Shown: positions 10,601-20,861, counted from the first letter of the stretch. The stretch: 64,000 nucleotides of DNA from Nannobrachium achirus (GCA_963921795.1 OY997651.1:57603512-57667511), one strand, 5' to 3'. A program made the numbers and translations. Notes: generated from the letters alone by a model not told the origin.

Positions 10601-13600
10601 GTCTTTCTTTGCATGAGACCCGGGTTTAAATTGCGGGCTGACTCATCCTTTTTGTATTGTCTTTCCCTTAGTTCCGCTGCCCTATCCCCAGATCCTTCAG
10701 GAAGTTGACGTGCCGGTCGTGGGAAACAACAAGTGTGGCTGCTCCTACGTTACGTACGACGATCACATCACAGAAAACATGCTTTGTGCTGGCGGAGGAG
10801 GGAGGGGCGCGTCTGAGGTGACAGATGCTACTCTTTCTCTGTCTATTACAGCAGCGTTATTATTGTCTTTCATACAGTGCATTTTAACCCTACGTGTTTT
10901 AACCATTAAAGGACGACTTCACCACTTTTCAACCTATCTTCATACGATTGGTCCTGACTAATGTTCATGATAACCAGTGTTGGGGAAGTTACTTTGAAAG
11001 CGCAACTTGTACAGTTACAAGTAACTCACCATGGCAGTAACTTGATCAGGTTAAAGAGGAAGACCATCCATTTTCAATATTGAACTGTGTCATTAATATA
11101 CCTTAGAGGAGTTGTGTGGAAATAGAAAAAAAGTTCCCCCCCTTCTTGATGACATCCCCCCCTTCTTGATGACATCACACATTGTACTTTACAATACAAA
11201 GCCCAACATCAATCCTCCAGTTCTAGGCAACACAGAAGGGGGGGGGGGGGGGGGAACAGTTTTTTCTATTTCCACACAACTTCAATATTGAAAATGGATG
11301 GTCTTCCCCTTTAAAGTGATAGTTCGCCTATTTTATAAACGCAGCTGTGTGGAGTACTCACCAGTAATGGACTTGTTCCAAGGGCATGAATTGGTCAGCG
11401 GAATCCCCTGGACAGAACTGTGGTCATTTTTGTGCTGAATTAAAAGTAGTTCCATTGAGTTGCTAGAACCTATTTTTTGTAATAAACTAATCCACAAAAC
11501 CGCCGTCATTATTATTGTTGACATATTTCTACTTCTACGAGTAATGCTCGTTCAACTTTGACCCCTCTGTAACATGGTACTATTTCTTCTCTCAGTAGAT
11601 CACTGCGCCGCACTATAACTCTATGGCGCCGCATCACTCACGGCGTATGCTCTCGCTCTGTGCTGCTGTGAGCTGCTGCTGCAGCAGCACACGCTGTTGT
11701 TTATTTGTTGTGTGGTTGCTGCTGATCGCTCCTACTAGCTAGCCTTGAATAGCAACTTGGCTAACCTTTATCTGCCATTGCTAACACAAGGGAGATATAT
11801 CCACGCATTTCTGGGTAACAGAAAAAAACTTCTTCACCGTTTCCCCAAGGATAAAGACAGCCAGCGAGTTTTCCCCTCTGGACCAGTATCTAACACTACG
11901 CTATGTCACTGGTGAGCACTTAGAGGAGTAGTGTTAGATACGGGACCAGAGGGGAAAACTCGCTGGCTGTCTTTATCCTTGGGGAAACGGTGAAGAAGTT
12001 TTTTTCTGTTACCCAGAAATGCGTGGATATATCTCCCTTGTGTTAGCAATGGCAGATAAAGGTTAGCCAAGTTGCTATTCAAGGCTAGCTAGTAGGAGCG
12101 ATCAGCAGCAACCACACAACAAATAAACAACAGCGTGTGCTGCTGCAGCAGCAGCTCACAGCAGCACAGAGCGAGAGCATACGCCGTGAGTGATGCGGCG
12201 CCATAGAGTTATAGTGCGGCGCAGTGATCTGCTGAGAGAAGAAATAGTACCATGTTACAGAGGGGTCAAAGTTGAACGAGCATTACTCGTAGAAGTAGAA
12301 ATATGTCAACAATAATAATGACGGCGGTTTTGTGGATTAGTTTATTACAAAAAATAGGTTCTAGCAACTCAATGGAACTACTTTTAATTCAGCACAAAAA
12401 TGACCACAGTTCTGTCCAGGGGATTCCGCTGACCAATTCATGCCCTTGGAACAAGTCCATTACTGGTGAGTACTCCACACAGCTGCGTTTATAAAATAGG
12501 CGAACTATCACTTTAAAGTTATACCCCTGGAGGGAGAAATGTAACTTATAAAGTTTCAAGTAAAAAAAAAGTAACTTGGGTAACTTGAGTTACTTTTTTT
12601 TTCAGCGTTAAATTGAGAATGTACATTTGGTGTAGGAAATGTCCTACAAAAAAAGTCACATGCCAGCAGAAATATGCCTCTCAACTGAGTTTTATATTTT
12701 ATTTCAAAAAGGTTGACATATTCTTTAGTAAACATCTGTGTTCCTAATATAAAGTTAACAAAAAGAAGAAAATTATGATCTGTTGAGGACATTTGATCGT
12801 CAATCTTTACAAAACTTAAATGTAAAATTATATCTTCGCTTGTAACTTCTTGTAACCCAAAAAGTGTCTCAATTACTTGACGAGTTACAGAAAATAGGAA
12901 TGTAACTCAGTTATCAGCAAGTTACAGCAAAATGTAACTTAGTTATGTAACTCTGTTACATGTAACTTTAACTTCCCCAACACTGATGATAACATAGTAC
13001 AAAAGAATCTCCTCTGTCTTTGTCTCATCGGAGGGCTGTGGGCAGTTCAGAAACCCACCTACCAGTGACATCAAACGGCAGGCTGTCCATTCCTGAATAG
13101 TTAATGGAGGGAGAAAAACGCCCGCACACTGTTCATATGCTCCAAAAACGAACTTTTATTATAGGCAACTGGCTGCAACTTTTTGCATGATGAAGACGTA
13201 AAGTCGAAACGTTGCAGCCAGTTGCCTATAATAAAAGTACGTTTTTGGAGCATATGAACAGTGTGCGGGCGTTTTTCTCCTTCCATTATCTGATACCTTG
13301 ATGTCCAGCACCTGGCCTGAATATAGGCTTGAGAAGATGTGCACACAATCTTGTCTATGAACCATTCCTGAATAGTTACCATGCTATAGGCTAATGGAAG
13401 CCATTGTTCTTGGGGAAAAAAAACTATTCTAAAGATTTTTCGAATAAACTTGTGTATTAAAAAGAAACAAACAATGATGTCACTGGGTTTCTGAACTGCC
13501 CTCCTAAGAGACACAGACGTTTTATTTTATTTCATCAAGAACATTATAGTGAGAGCCAAGGTTAAAAAGTGGCAAGGCAGGGGTCTTTAACAGGGGGTCC

Positions 13601-14832
13601 GGGACCCGTAGGGGGTCCTCAGAGTTACTACAGGGGGTCCTCCAAATCTTCCAATCCTTTTTATATTAACAACTTGAACCCTACCCTAGTGTCCACATTC
13701 TGAGAACTGTAGCCAAAAATAGCAGATCTACATGCTCACAACGCCTCACGCTGCGAGGCGTTGTGAGCTTGTAGATCGGCTATTTTCGGCAAAGAGGTTG
13801 GTGTAGAGGGAAAAAAGAGCAGACTGTACAGTAGAGTAAGACTGTACTGTACAGAGTAAATGTCAAGTGTATTAAGTATTGAGGGTTCAAGTGGTTAAGT
13901 ATCTGAAAACACAAATTGACATGAACCCAAAATACACTGATGATTGTGCTGTCAAACAATGAAACTATATGGAATCTATGGTAAAGGTTGAACTCAAGTC
14001 TCCATGGCATGAGTAGCCTAATCAATAGAAAAAAGTCATTTTTGGGGCAAACCACTCCTTTAAAGGACCAGGTCACCTCTGGGACAACCAGATCTTATTT
14101 TATTGTTGTGTGGGACACGATCAACACAATCCTGATTTTTTTTTTTTTTTTTTAATCTGTGTTTTTAGATATGTTAGTATTTCAGCATGCTACAACTGGT
14201 CATATGATGCATTTTGCATCATATGACCAGTTGTAGCATGCTGAAATCGGCTGAAATACTGAAATATCTAAAAACACAGATTGAACACAAAAAATAATTC
14301 AGGATTGTGTTCGTGTCCCACACAACAATACAATAAGATCTGGTAGTCCCAGAGGTGACCTGGTCCTTTAAGGGACAAATATCTTCTAAAACATATTATA
14401 CATATCATATCATAAAATAACAACACAATTAAATAAATACATACCATAAATGTCTGTTCCTTCCACCAGGGAGACTCTGGTGCGCCATTGGTGACGCTGA
14501 GCCGACTGGCGAACGGCACCACCCGGTGGGTCCAATCTGGCATCGCAAGCTTCGGTAATAGCTATGGCTATGCCGACCCTATGTTCCCAGGAGTCTACAC
14601 TCGCGTTTGTCACTTCCACAGCTGGATCAACAGCCACGTCACCACTGACCCACCAGGCTTCATCACAGTGACCTCCCCCGGCTCCGACACCGATGAGGAT
14701 TTCGAGTGTCCTCCGCCCGTCAAGCCGTGTGATAGTCTGTACTGTGGCGGCCCGAACGCCGTCCATTTCTGCTACTTCACTTATGTCTCAACTGTTGCGC
14801 TGATGCTCTACAGCATGGCTGGTTTTGCATAA
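6264..14832 (+). CDS. Trypsin-like serine protease gene 2 (five exons), probable pseudoenzyme
   Basis: Exons 6264-6324, 7747-7915, 8315-8595, 10672-10817 and 14470-14832 join in frame (1020 nt, 339 residues plus stop). The product has a signal peptide, a short propeptide with Cys, the activation site HTK/IVGG, an S1 domain and a hydrophobic C-terminus consistent with GPI anchoring. The prostasin/PRSS27/testisin-like group is the best fit. Asp102 (SDIVLLKL) and Ser195 (GDSGAP) are present, but the His57 motif reads SAADC instead of SAAHC. Position 189 is Gly rather than Asp. Cys136/Cys201 and Cys191/Cys220 are each lost as pairs. The frame is otherwise open and all junctions are consensus, so I read it as a possible pseudoenzyme rather than a decaying gene. 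Gene 1 upstream is its tandem relative. Confidence 0.85.
6367..6444. repeat. (TG)n microsatellite
   Basis: About 39 uninterrupted TG units in intron 1 of protease gene 2. Confidence 0.97.
6453..6885. mobile_element. hAT MITE with 8-bp target duplication
   Basis: Inverted ends CAGTGGCGGCTCCAG and CTGGAGCCGCCGCTG lie between TTTGCGTG repeats (6445-6452 and 6886-6893). It split the edge of the TG array. Confidence 0.9.
7608..7710. repeat. Compound CTA / AAGAAT / TCA microsatellite
   Basis: CTA units, then AAGAAT units, then TCA units, about 35 bp before exon 2 of protease gene 2. Confidence 0.9.
7747..7915 (+). CDS. Protease gene 2 exon 2 (activation site, His57 region)
   Basis: Acceptor ATTTAG, donor GTGAAA. 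Encodes the pro-region Cys, [18 protein letters not shown], the CGGSLI motif and VLSAADCFL. The codon at the catalytic His is GAC (Asp). Confidence 0.88.
8315..8595 (+). CDS. Protease gene 2 exon 3 (Asp102 region)
   Basis: Acceptor TTTCAG, donor GTGAGT. Encodes [29 protein letters not shown] with Asp102, RPVCLAAP with Cys122, and SWVTGWGTV. The usual Cys136 before WVTGWG is Ser. Confidence 0.88.
9034..10531. mobile_element. hAT MITE, outer element in intron 3
   Basis: Ends AAGGTTATAATAG and CTATAATAACCTTGG lie between TAGGACAC repeats (9026-9033 and 10532-10539). The length is inflated by the nested insertion at 9279-10247. Confidence 0.9.
9279..10247. mobile_element. hAT MITE nested inside the 9034-10531 element
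   Basis: Ends TAGAGTTCTCAACGGGCC and TTTGAGAACTCTA lie between AAAAGTAT repeats (9271-9278 and 10248-10255). Subterminal arrays of GGCCCGACCC and GGGTCGGGTC are characteristic. Long T runs near 10088-10129 are internal. Confidence 0.9.
10672..10817 (+). CDS. Protease gene 2 exon 4 (Cys168-Cys182 loop)
   Basis: Acceptor CCCTTAG, donor GTGACA, ends in phase 0. Encodes [14 protein letters not shown] and [15 protein letters not shown]. The family usually ends here with KDSCQ, so the Asp189 and Cys191 positions are Gly and Ser. Confidence 0.85.
11051..11314. mobile_element. 264-bp fold-back MITE
   Basis: TTAAAGAGGAAGACCATCCA at the left and its inverted copy at the right, extending into TTTTCAATATTGAA. 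A CCCCCCTTCTTGATGACATC unit is repeated near 11136-11175 and a run of 18 or so G is at about 11238. Confidence 0.75.
11310..12518. mobile_element. Nearly perfect 1.2-kb palindrome
   Basis: Ends TTTAAAGTGATAGTTCGCC and its complement. Two arms of about 585 bp (11314-11899 and 11930-12514) are almost identical in inverted orientation around a 30-bp spacer; I saw one difference where I compared base by base. Each arm carries a short frame with [12 protein letters not shown], faintly THAP-like. No transposase. Confidence 0.85.
13104..13286. mobile_element. Hairpin element with 75-bp arms
   Basis: AACGCCCGCACACTGTTCAT at the left recurs inverted at the right, with about 75-bp arms. The loop has TGATGAAGAC and AGTCGAAACG, which resembles a hammerhead core. 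Confidence 0.7.
13579..13985. mobile_element. hAT-type MITE (CAGGGGTCTTTAACAGG end), gene 2 copy
   Basis: Same family as 157-296 and 38566-40864, with the short hairpin at 13715-13787. The right portion matches the left end of the 38.6-kb copy inverted; its terminal bases are missing. Confidence 0.65.
13715..13787. repeat. Short hairpin family, copy
   Basis: AAAATAGCAGATCTACATGC pairs with GCTTGTAGATCGGCTATTTT. The inner stem is ACGCCTC with GAGGCGT. Confidence 0.85.
14063..14368. mobile_element. Palindromic MITE with TA target duplication, copy 1
   Basis: Ends AAGGACCAGGTCACCTC and its complement, flanked by TA (14061-14062 and 14369-14370). The whole element folds on itself. Gene 1 has the empty site (CTCCTTTAAGGGAC near 525-537). 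A sister copy is at 48707-49023. Confidence 0.85.
14470..14832 (+). CDS. Protease gene 2 exon 5 (Ser195 and C-terminal tail)
   Basis: Starts GGA GAC TCT GGT (GDSG) after CCACCAG. 120 residues and TAA. The Cys220 position is lost ([11 protein letters not shown]). The Pro/Asp-rich spacer and hydrophobic tail are very like gene 1. Confidence 0.88.
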   Translation, partial: GDSGAPLVTLSRLANGTTRWVQSGIASFGNSYGYADPMFPGVYTRVCHFHSWINSHVTTDPPGFITVTSPGSDTDEDFECPPPVKPCDSLYCGGPNAVHFCYFTYVSTVALMLYSMAGFA

Positions 14833-14986
14833 GGCCTTATTCAAGGCACCAAGTTGCATTATGTTAAAGGGGGGAAGACGTAATTTCAACTCGGGCATAC
14901 AAGCACCCAGTTGCTTGTTTCAGCATTAAAGATTATTATTATTTATTTGTTTTTACATGGTTTTTCAGAGTTTTACTGGCCCACAT
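14833..14986 (+). terminator. 3' UTR and poly(A) signal of protease gene 2
   Basis: ATTAAA at 14925-14930, about 95 bp after the stop. The region matches gene 1 up to here. Confidence 0.6.
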
Positions 14987-15428
14987 TTAAAGGACAACTT
15001 TTTTTTTTTTTACAACAAGGGATCATATTTTAGATAGTCATTAGGGAAAAGAAAAGATGAGATGTTAAGATGTTAAAATGTTTTCATTTACTTCTTTCTA
15101 CCCTTTTAGTGATTTTAACGATTTTGATTTGGTGGCTAAACATGTATTTTTAGATTTTTAGATCCCATTCTTGAGATGCACTGCAATTTTTCATGGGCAG
15201 ATGTGACTTATGGGGGCTGGTGTAAATAGTAACAAAGAAATTGCCGGCCTTATTGTGTCTAAAAAGACATATTTAGACAATTGTACGCATGCCCCCACCC
15301 ACTGAAATCAAAATACTAAAATCCCTATAACAATAGAAAGCTGTAAATGAAAACATTTTAATGCTCATCTTTTCTTTTTCTCTAATTACTATCTAAAATA
15401 TGATCCCTTGTTGTAAAGTTGTCCTTGA
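14987..15428. mobile_element. MITE, TTAAAGGACAACTTT family, copy 2
   Basis: Paralogous to 3755-4150. It contains a segment missing from copy 1 (around 15215-15300) and lacks the copy 1 hairpin. Confidence 0.7.
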
Positions 15429-15658
15429 ACAAAGAAAAACACCCCAGAACGCTGACCTTCAACTGACAATGAAAAAAAAAAAAAGAAATTCTGCCTTACG
15501 GGTGTATGTTTTTACTCGCATCTTGCACCTTAACTAAGATCTTAGCATATCATCGTTGTCGGGTGGAAACCTTGTATGTCCAAGACCGCTCGGGGGGTGG
15601 GACTGAGTTACTAGGACCCAAGGTGGAGGGGCCTTAATAATTTTTTACTTTAGCTATT

Positions 15659-15730
15659 GAAAAATAGCAGATATACAAGCTCAGAGCGTGGCACCGGCAC
15701 CCGGCGCAAGCTTGTAGATCTGCTATTTTT
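15659..15730. repeat. Short hairpin family, copy
   Basis: AAAAATAGCAGATATACAAG pairs with CTTGTAGATCTGCTATTTTT; the inner part is GC-rich (GGCACCGGCACCCGGCGC). A run of about 22 C follows at 15740. Confidence 0.8.
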
Positions 15731-15823
15731 GAAATCTCTCCCCCCCCCCCCCCCCCCCCCCCACCCCCCTCTCCCCACGGGCTCAACAGGGCCCATATAC
15801 ACCCCCCAGGATAGGATAACCAC

Positions 15824-17398
15824 TCAGTCCTCCATGTCATTTGCCTCGTTAAAATCAATTAGTTTCCGCCAGATTCTCTCAAAGTCTTCTGGTTTTTCTT
15901 TAAGATTGTACATTATTCGTTCACTGGGAATACAGGAAGTTAGTTCCCTGAACCACAGAGAAATTTGTGGTGGGGTCTCGTCCTTCCATTTAAGAGCAAT
16001 ACATTTATTGGCTGTTGCCAGCGCTATTTTTACAAGTCTCAATATGTGGTTTGTACATCTTGGCATCAATGACGTGTCTCCTAAGAGAGTGAGCCTAGGA
16101 TCATATGGAATGGTTATTCTTATTATCCTGGACAGTGCTCCCAGAACCCCCTTCCAATACCCAGACAGTTTCGAGCATGACCAGAACATATGGACCAAAG
16201 AGCCTATCTCCACTTTGCACCTTGGACAGTATTGAGATCTAGTACAATCAATCCTATGCATTCTTTCGGGGGTGAAGTATATTCTGTGTAAGAGATTAAA
16301 TTGAGTCAAAATGTGTTTATTGCTAAAGGAGAAATGTTGTACTTTTTCACACAGATCGGCCCACTTCTCTGAGTCAAAGCAATAGTTTAAGTCTGTTTCC
16401 CATTTGTTCTTTACCCTCAGCTCCTCCTTTTCAGAGAGGTTGTTAATACCTGTGTATATATGTGATACTAACCCTTTAGCAGCCATTTTCTTTCTCAATA
16501 TACTGTCCAGGGGTAGCTGTCTAATAGGTAGAAGGTTTCCCCCCTGCTCTGTTATAATATAATTCCTGATTTGAAAGAATTTAAAGAAATGTCTGTTATC
16601 TAGATCATATTTTTCTTTAAGATCTGCAAACGATTTTAAAACTCCTCCACTATATAAATCTCCAAATGTTTTTATGCCTTTCCTAAACCATGCTTGAGTT
16701 ATTCCATCTCGTAAGGCTTCGGGCACCAGAGGATTCGTATGAAAGGGAGTTAGGTCATAAATTGGTTGTATATTTTTTGTCTTTTTACGTATTTCAAACC
16801 ATAGTTTATATGTGTGTTTTACAAAGGGGTTCTCGGTTAATATTTGTAGTTGTCTAAATGAAGGTATATATGGAACAGAGGCAAGGGGTATGGATACAAT
16901 GTCTTGTTGTTCCATTTGTAACCAAACAGGGGGCTGCTGCAGGTGTACCTGCCAGGCCCATACTGCTCTCGATTGCGCTGCCCAGTAATAAGATTGTAGG
17001 TTGGGGAGCTTTAGACCCCCTTCCCGGGGTTGGCCCTGAAGGACTCTCAACTTTATTCTAGGTGTTTTTTTCTTCCAAATAAATCTGGACATGCATGAGT
17101 TTAAATGTTTAAAAAATATCTTTGGTATCCCTATTGGTAACATCTGGAATAAGTATAGCAGTCTAGGAAGTATAGTCATCTTGATGCAGTTAATTCTACC
17201 TATTAAAGACAGTGGGAGACCCATCCACCTGTTGAGTTCCTCTTCAATCTTTCTTAGTAGTGGGGTGTAGTTTAAGGAAAACACTTTAGCACGATTATTG
17301 GGTATCTGGAGACCTAGATATGTTATCACTGTGTCCCATTTAAAGGGGATAATGCTTCTTGGGATGTTTTCCCCTGCTACATTCAATGGCATCACCAC
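15824..17398 (-). pseudogene. LINE ORF2 C-terminal region
   Basis: 524 residues with YLGLQIP, GRINCIKMTILPRLLYLFQ, WKKKTPRIK and the late Cys cluster, as in L1-clade ORF2. No poly(A) tail follows. Confidence 0.9.
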
Positions 17399-17541
17399 GC
17401 TTTTAGTGAGATTTATCTTATATCCTGATACAGCACCATATTATTTTAGTGTTTCTAATAATGCAGGGATTGATACCACAGGATCAGTCAGGTAAAGTAG
17501 AACATCGTCCGCATACAGTGAAATTGTGTGAGTGGCCCCAC

Positions 17542-18213
17542 CTATTTGCATTCCTTTAGGGGGTGTGTTCTAATGGCCACTGCTAATGGTTCTATAGCTA
17601 GCGCGAACAGCAGAGGAGAAAGTCCGCATCCCTGCCTAGTTGAACGCGACAAGAGTATCCGAGAGGATATGTCCTTATTTGTTTGAATTTGGGCCATAGG
17701 GTGCCTATACAATAGTTCTACTAGTTTGCGATAAGTGGGGCCAAAATTCATCCTGTTCATTACCTCAAAGAGGAAAGGCCATTCCACGCGATCGAAGGCT
17801 TTTTCCGCGTCCAGCGACACGGAAATAGTCGGAGTATTGTTTATTTCGGCTGCAAAAAAAACATTAAAAAGTCTTCTAATATTGTCGTATGAAGCGCGAT
17901 TCTGGATAAACCCTGTTTGATCCAAGTGGATCAAATCAGAAGCATGAGTTTCTAATCTGGTTGCTAATATTTTGGAGAGTATTTTATAGTGTGTGGATAG
18001 AATTGAAATAGGTCTGTAGGAGCTACATAATTTAAGGTCTTTTCCTGGTTTTGGTAGTACTGTTATCAGTGCCAGTTCTAATGATTCTGGTAATTTACCT
18101 GTCTCTAACGCGTGGCTATACATTTTCAGTAGAGGTTTAATCAGTTTGGGTAAGAAAGCCTTAAAAAATTCTACTGGGAGGCCATCCAAACCAGGGGATT
18201 TACCTGGGGTCAT
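17542..18213 (-). pseudogene. LINE reverse transcriptase core, N-terminal part
   Basis: Carries GKSPGLDGLPVEFFK, SYRPISIL, DQTGFIQNR, SLDAEKAFDRVEW and TRQGCGLSPLLF. The YADD box lies just beyond the present stop, in another frame. Confidence 0.92.
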
Positions 18214-18472
18214 TTTAGATATAGCTGTTAATATTTCGTTTTCTGTTATACTTCCTTCCAGGCTTCCCCTAGCTGTTTCGCTTAATTTATTTAGATCATA
18301 TTTGTCAAAAAAAAACGTTTAAGTTTTTCTGGAAATTTACCCTGCGATGTATAAAGATCTTTGTAGTAATTTTTGAAAGTGTTATTTATTTATTTCGAAT
18401 CTGTAATAGTATTAGGACCAGATTTTAGTACATGTATTTCTCTACTAGCTTCTTCTCTGCGAGTCTGCCATG

Positions 18473-19603
18473 CTAGGAGTTTCCGGGCTTATCGCCCTGT
18501 TCATAAAATCTATGCCTCATCCTTCTTATTGCATTTTCTGTCTGCTGAGTAGTTATAGTATTATATTCTAATTGTTTTGATCTAATTTTTTGTTGAGTTT
18601 CTCTATTTTGAGTTATTAAGTATTCGCTTTCCAATTGTTTAATTTCTTTTTCTAATTGTTCTATTTTGAGTCTTTGTTTTTTGCGTTTGTTTGACATAAA
18701 GGATATTATTTGGCCTCTGATATAGGCTTTTAGTGATTCCCAAATAATATCTGGGGTTGCTGAGTTGTCATTCATTTCCAAAAATATATCCAAATGATTG
18801 TTGATAAACGTAATAAATTCACCATCGTTAAGTAATTCAGAGTTAAATCTCCACCTTTTGGGGGGGGAAATGGGTTCGGTTACAGGGATCTTCATTAGTA
18901 GCCCTGAATGGTCAGATATTGTTTTTGCCAAGTATTCACATGGCGGAATCATATGTGCTTTAGAGAAAGGGACTAAAAACAAATCTATCCGTGAAAAACT
19001 ATTGTGGACAGGGCTATAGAAGGAATATTCTCGCTTTGATGGGTTCTGAAAACGCCATATATCACAGAGACCATAAGTTTGCATTTCACTTTTCAGTATT
19101 TTGGCAGCTTGTGTTGGGTTGATCTGTTTATCTGATGACCTATCTAACGAGGGGACCAATGCTAGATTCATGTCTCCTCCTATATAGGTCTCTCCTGGTG
19201 GGCTTGCTAAATTAAAAAAGATATTGGAGAAAAATTGGGGATCGTCAACATTTGGTGCGTATATATTTACCAAAGTAATAGGTAGAGAACCTATCTTACC
19301 CTGGATAATCACATATCTCCCTCCTATGTCTTTAAAAGTAGATGTTAATTTAAAAGGAGTATTTTTACCAATTAATATAGCCACCCCTCTCGCCCGGGAG
19401 GAAAAGGAGGAGAAGAACACTTGATTATAGCCCCCTTGTCTCAATTTCTCATGCTCCTTATCTGTTAAATGAGTCTCCTGTAATAAAGCTATGTCAATTT
19501 GGTGCTGTTTCAGATAGTTAATAATACGTTTCCTCTTAACATGGTGATTGATGCCATTAACGTTCAGAGTCAAGCATCTATATTGCATGGTTGTACTGAC
19601 CAT
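18473..19603 (-). pseudogene. LINE endonuclease domain
   Basis: 376 residues from MVSTTMQYRCLTLNVNGIN. Hallmarks are LQETHL, GGRYVIIQG, VNIYAPN, GGDMNL and SDHSGL, all of the APE/EEP fold. A lysine-rich coiled region follows (KQRLKIEQLEKEIKQLESEY). Confidence 0.92.
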
Positions 19604-20128
19604 TTTTAAATGTTTTCATTATACACGTCCAACTGACCAAACCAGTATTGAGCCTGACTGCTGCTTGTGAAGGCTGAAGCCCTGTCACCCAAGAGAGAGG
19701 TGGGGCGGGAGTTGGGAGAGGAGAGCAGAGAGAACCTTTTGTGTGGAACTACAGAAAATAAAAAATACTGAAAAAAATAAATAAAAATAAAGTAAACCCA
19801 GTAAAAATTAAACCCCTTTAACCTTGACCTCTTCCCCATTGAGGTCTCCTTACCTACACTAAAGTTGCCACCTAATAGTGGCATTACAATACAAGCATGA
19901 ATGTACTGCCCTCGGTCTGTCCGATGTTATAAGTAAATATTAACATGTTTTGTATACATTTTTTTTTTTTTTTTTTTTTTTTTTATTAATGAGTGATCCC
20001 TATAGCTCAATCTTCTAATAAGCAGAACTATTAAGAAAAATAGTGCATGGGGTGTTAACATTGATTAAACATTTTTTTTTTTTTGGTCTTGAACTACGGC
20101 AACTCTATAGGGCCAAAACGCTCTTGGA
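19604..20128. other. LINE 5' flank and A/T tracts
   Basis: Probable non-coding 5' remainder of the LINE to about 19940, then a run of some 30 T and a second shorter one near 20072. No gene seen. Confidence 0.4.
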
Positions 20129-20380
20129 ACGCCCAGACACATTATTCTCCTCACTTACTCCCTCTAGTGGGTCAGGTCTAGAATCGCCAGAATGTTGAAG
20201 GCAAAGGAAGGACTTGCCACTAAATTATTAAAATTGGGGTTGTCTCACATTGTCTCACAAAAATATAATAGCCCTATTGGTTAAATGTAGCTCTCTGTAA
20301 ACAACACTATAGCAGATAACAGGTTAAAAAGGCTGTTATTTAATCTGACAGGCAAAGTGATGTTTTTTTATTGGCTGGCT

Positions 20381-20861
20381 CTGTGGAAAAAGTACTCACA
20401 TTTTTTACTTGAGTAAAAGTATCAATACTGCAATGTAGAAATACTCCGTTGCAAGTAAAAATCCTGAATTCAAAATGTACTTGAGTAAAAGTACAAAAGT
20501 ATTGGCATCAAAATGTACTTAAAGTACCAAAAGTAAAAGTACAAAATGTTTGAAAATAGCAGAGCTACAAGCTCACATTGAGCTTGTAGATCGGCTATTC
20601 TAAAATAGCAGAGGTATAAATTAGGGCTAAAGTTGTTAATGTATGTTTTATAATATTATAATTTAGATCTGCAAAGTAACTAGTAACTAAAGTTTTCAAA
20701 TAAATGTAGTGGAGTAAAAGTACAATATTTGGATCCGAGATGTAGATGTAGTAAGTAAAAGTATTGGAAATTGGAATAACTCAAGTAAAGTACAAATAAT
20801 TCAAAAGTGTACTTTTAAGTACAGTACTTAAGTAAATGTACTTAGTTACTTTACACCACTG
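20381..20861. mobile_element. hAT MITE inside the left TIR
   Basis: Ends CTGTGGAAAAAGTACTCA and its near complement (CAGTGGTGTAAAGTAACT) lie between GGCTGGCT repeats (20373-20380 and 20862-20869). The right TIR shows the empty site. A copy of the short hairpin lies at 20552-20600. Confidence 0.93.
20552..20600. repeat. Short hairpin family, copy
   Basis: GAAAATAGCAGAGCTACAAG with CTTGTAGATCGGCTATTC; the loop is almost absent. Confidence 0.8.

Larger units (their letters stand above)
10975..12985. mobile_element. hAT element in intron 4 hosting two more insertions
   Basis: Ends CAGTGTTGGGGAAGTTAC and GTAACTTTAACTTCCCCAA lie between perfect ATGATAAC repeats (10967-10974 and 12986-12993). Inside are a 264-bp fold-back (11051-11314) and a 1.2-kb palindrome (11310-12518). 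No transposase remains. Confidence 0.9.
15824..19603 (-). mobile_element. L1-clade LINE, ORF2, decayed
   Basis: Read on the - strand, the interval encodes an APE-type endonuclease, a reverse transcriptase with YADD (about 17497-17510) and a C-terminal region with a Cys-rich motif (CPRCKVEIGSLVHMFWSC). The order and motifs are those of L1-clade ORF2. The frame is interrupted: a loss of frame near 18480, another in an A-rich stretch near 18308, one around CCCCTAAAGG at about 17560, and a TAA at 17441-17443. No ORF1 was seen upstream, and the 3' side ends at a C-run, so both ends look truncated. No target duplication was found. Confidence 0.9.

Noticed and set aside
11136-11180. CRISPR-like direct repeats
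   Set aside because: Only two adjacent copies of a 24-nt unit, without spacers, in a vertebrate MITE.
12303-12494. 63-residue protein identical in both palindrome arms
   Set aside because: Identity follows from the palindrome itself; there is no start context, domain or splice evidence.
15657-16235. 192-codon + strand frame with a proline run
   Set aside because: It is antisense to the LINE and crosses a poly-C tract.
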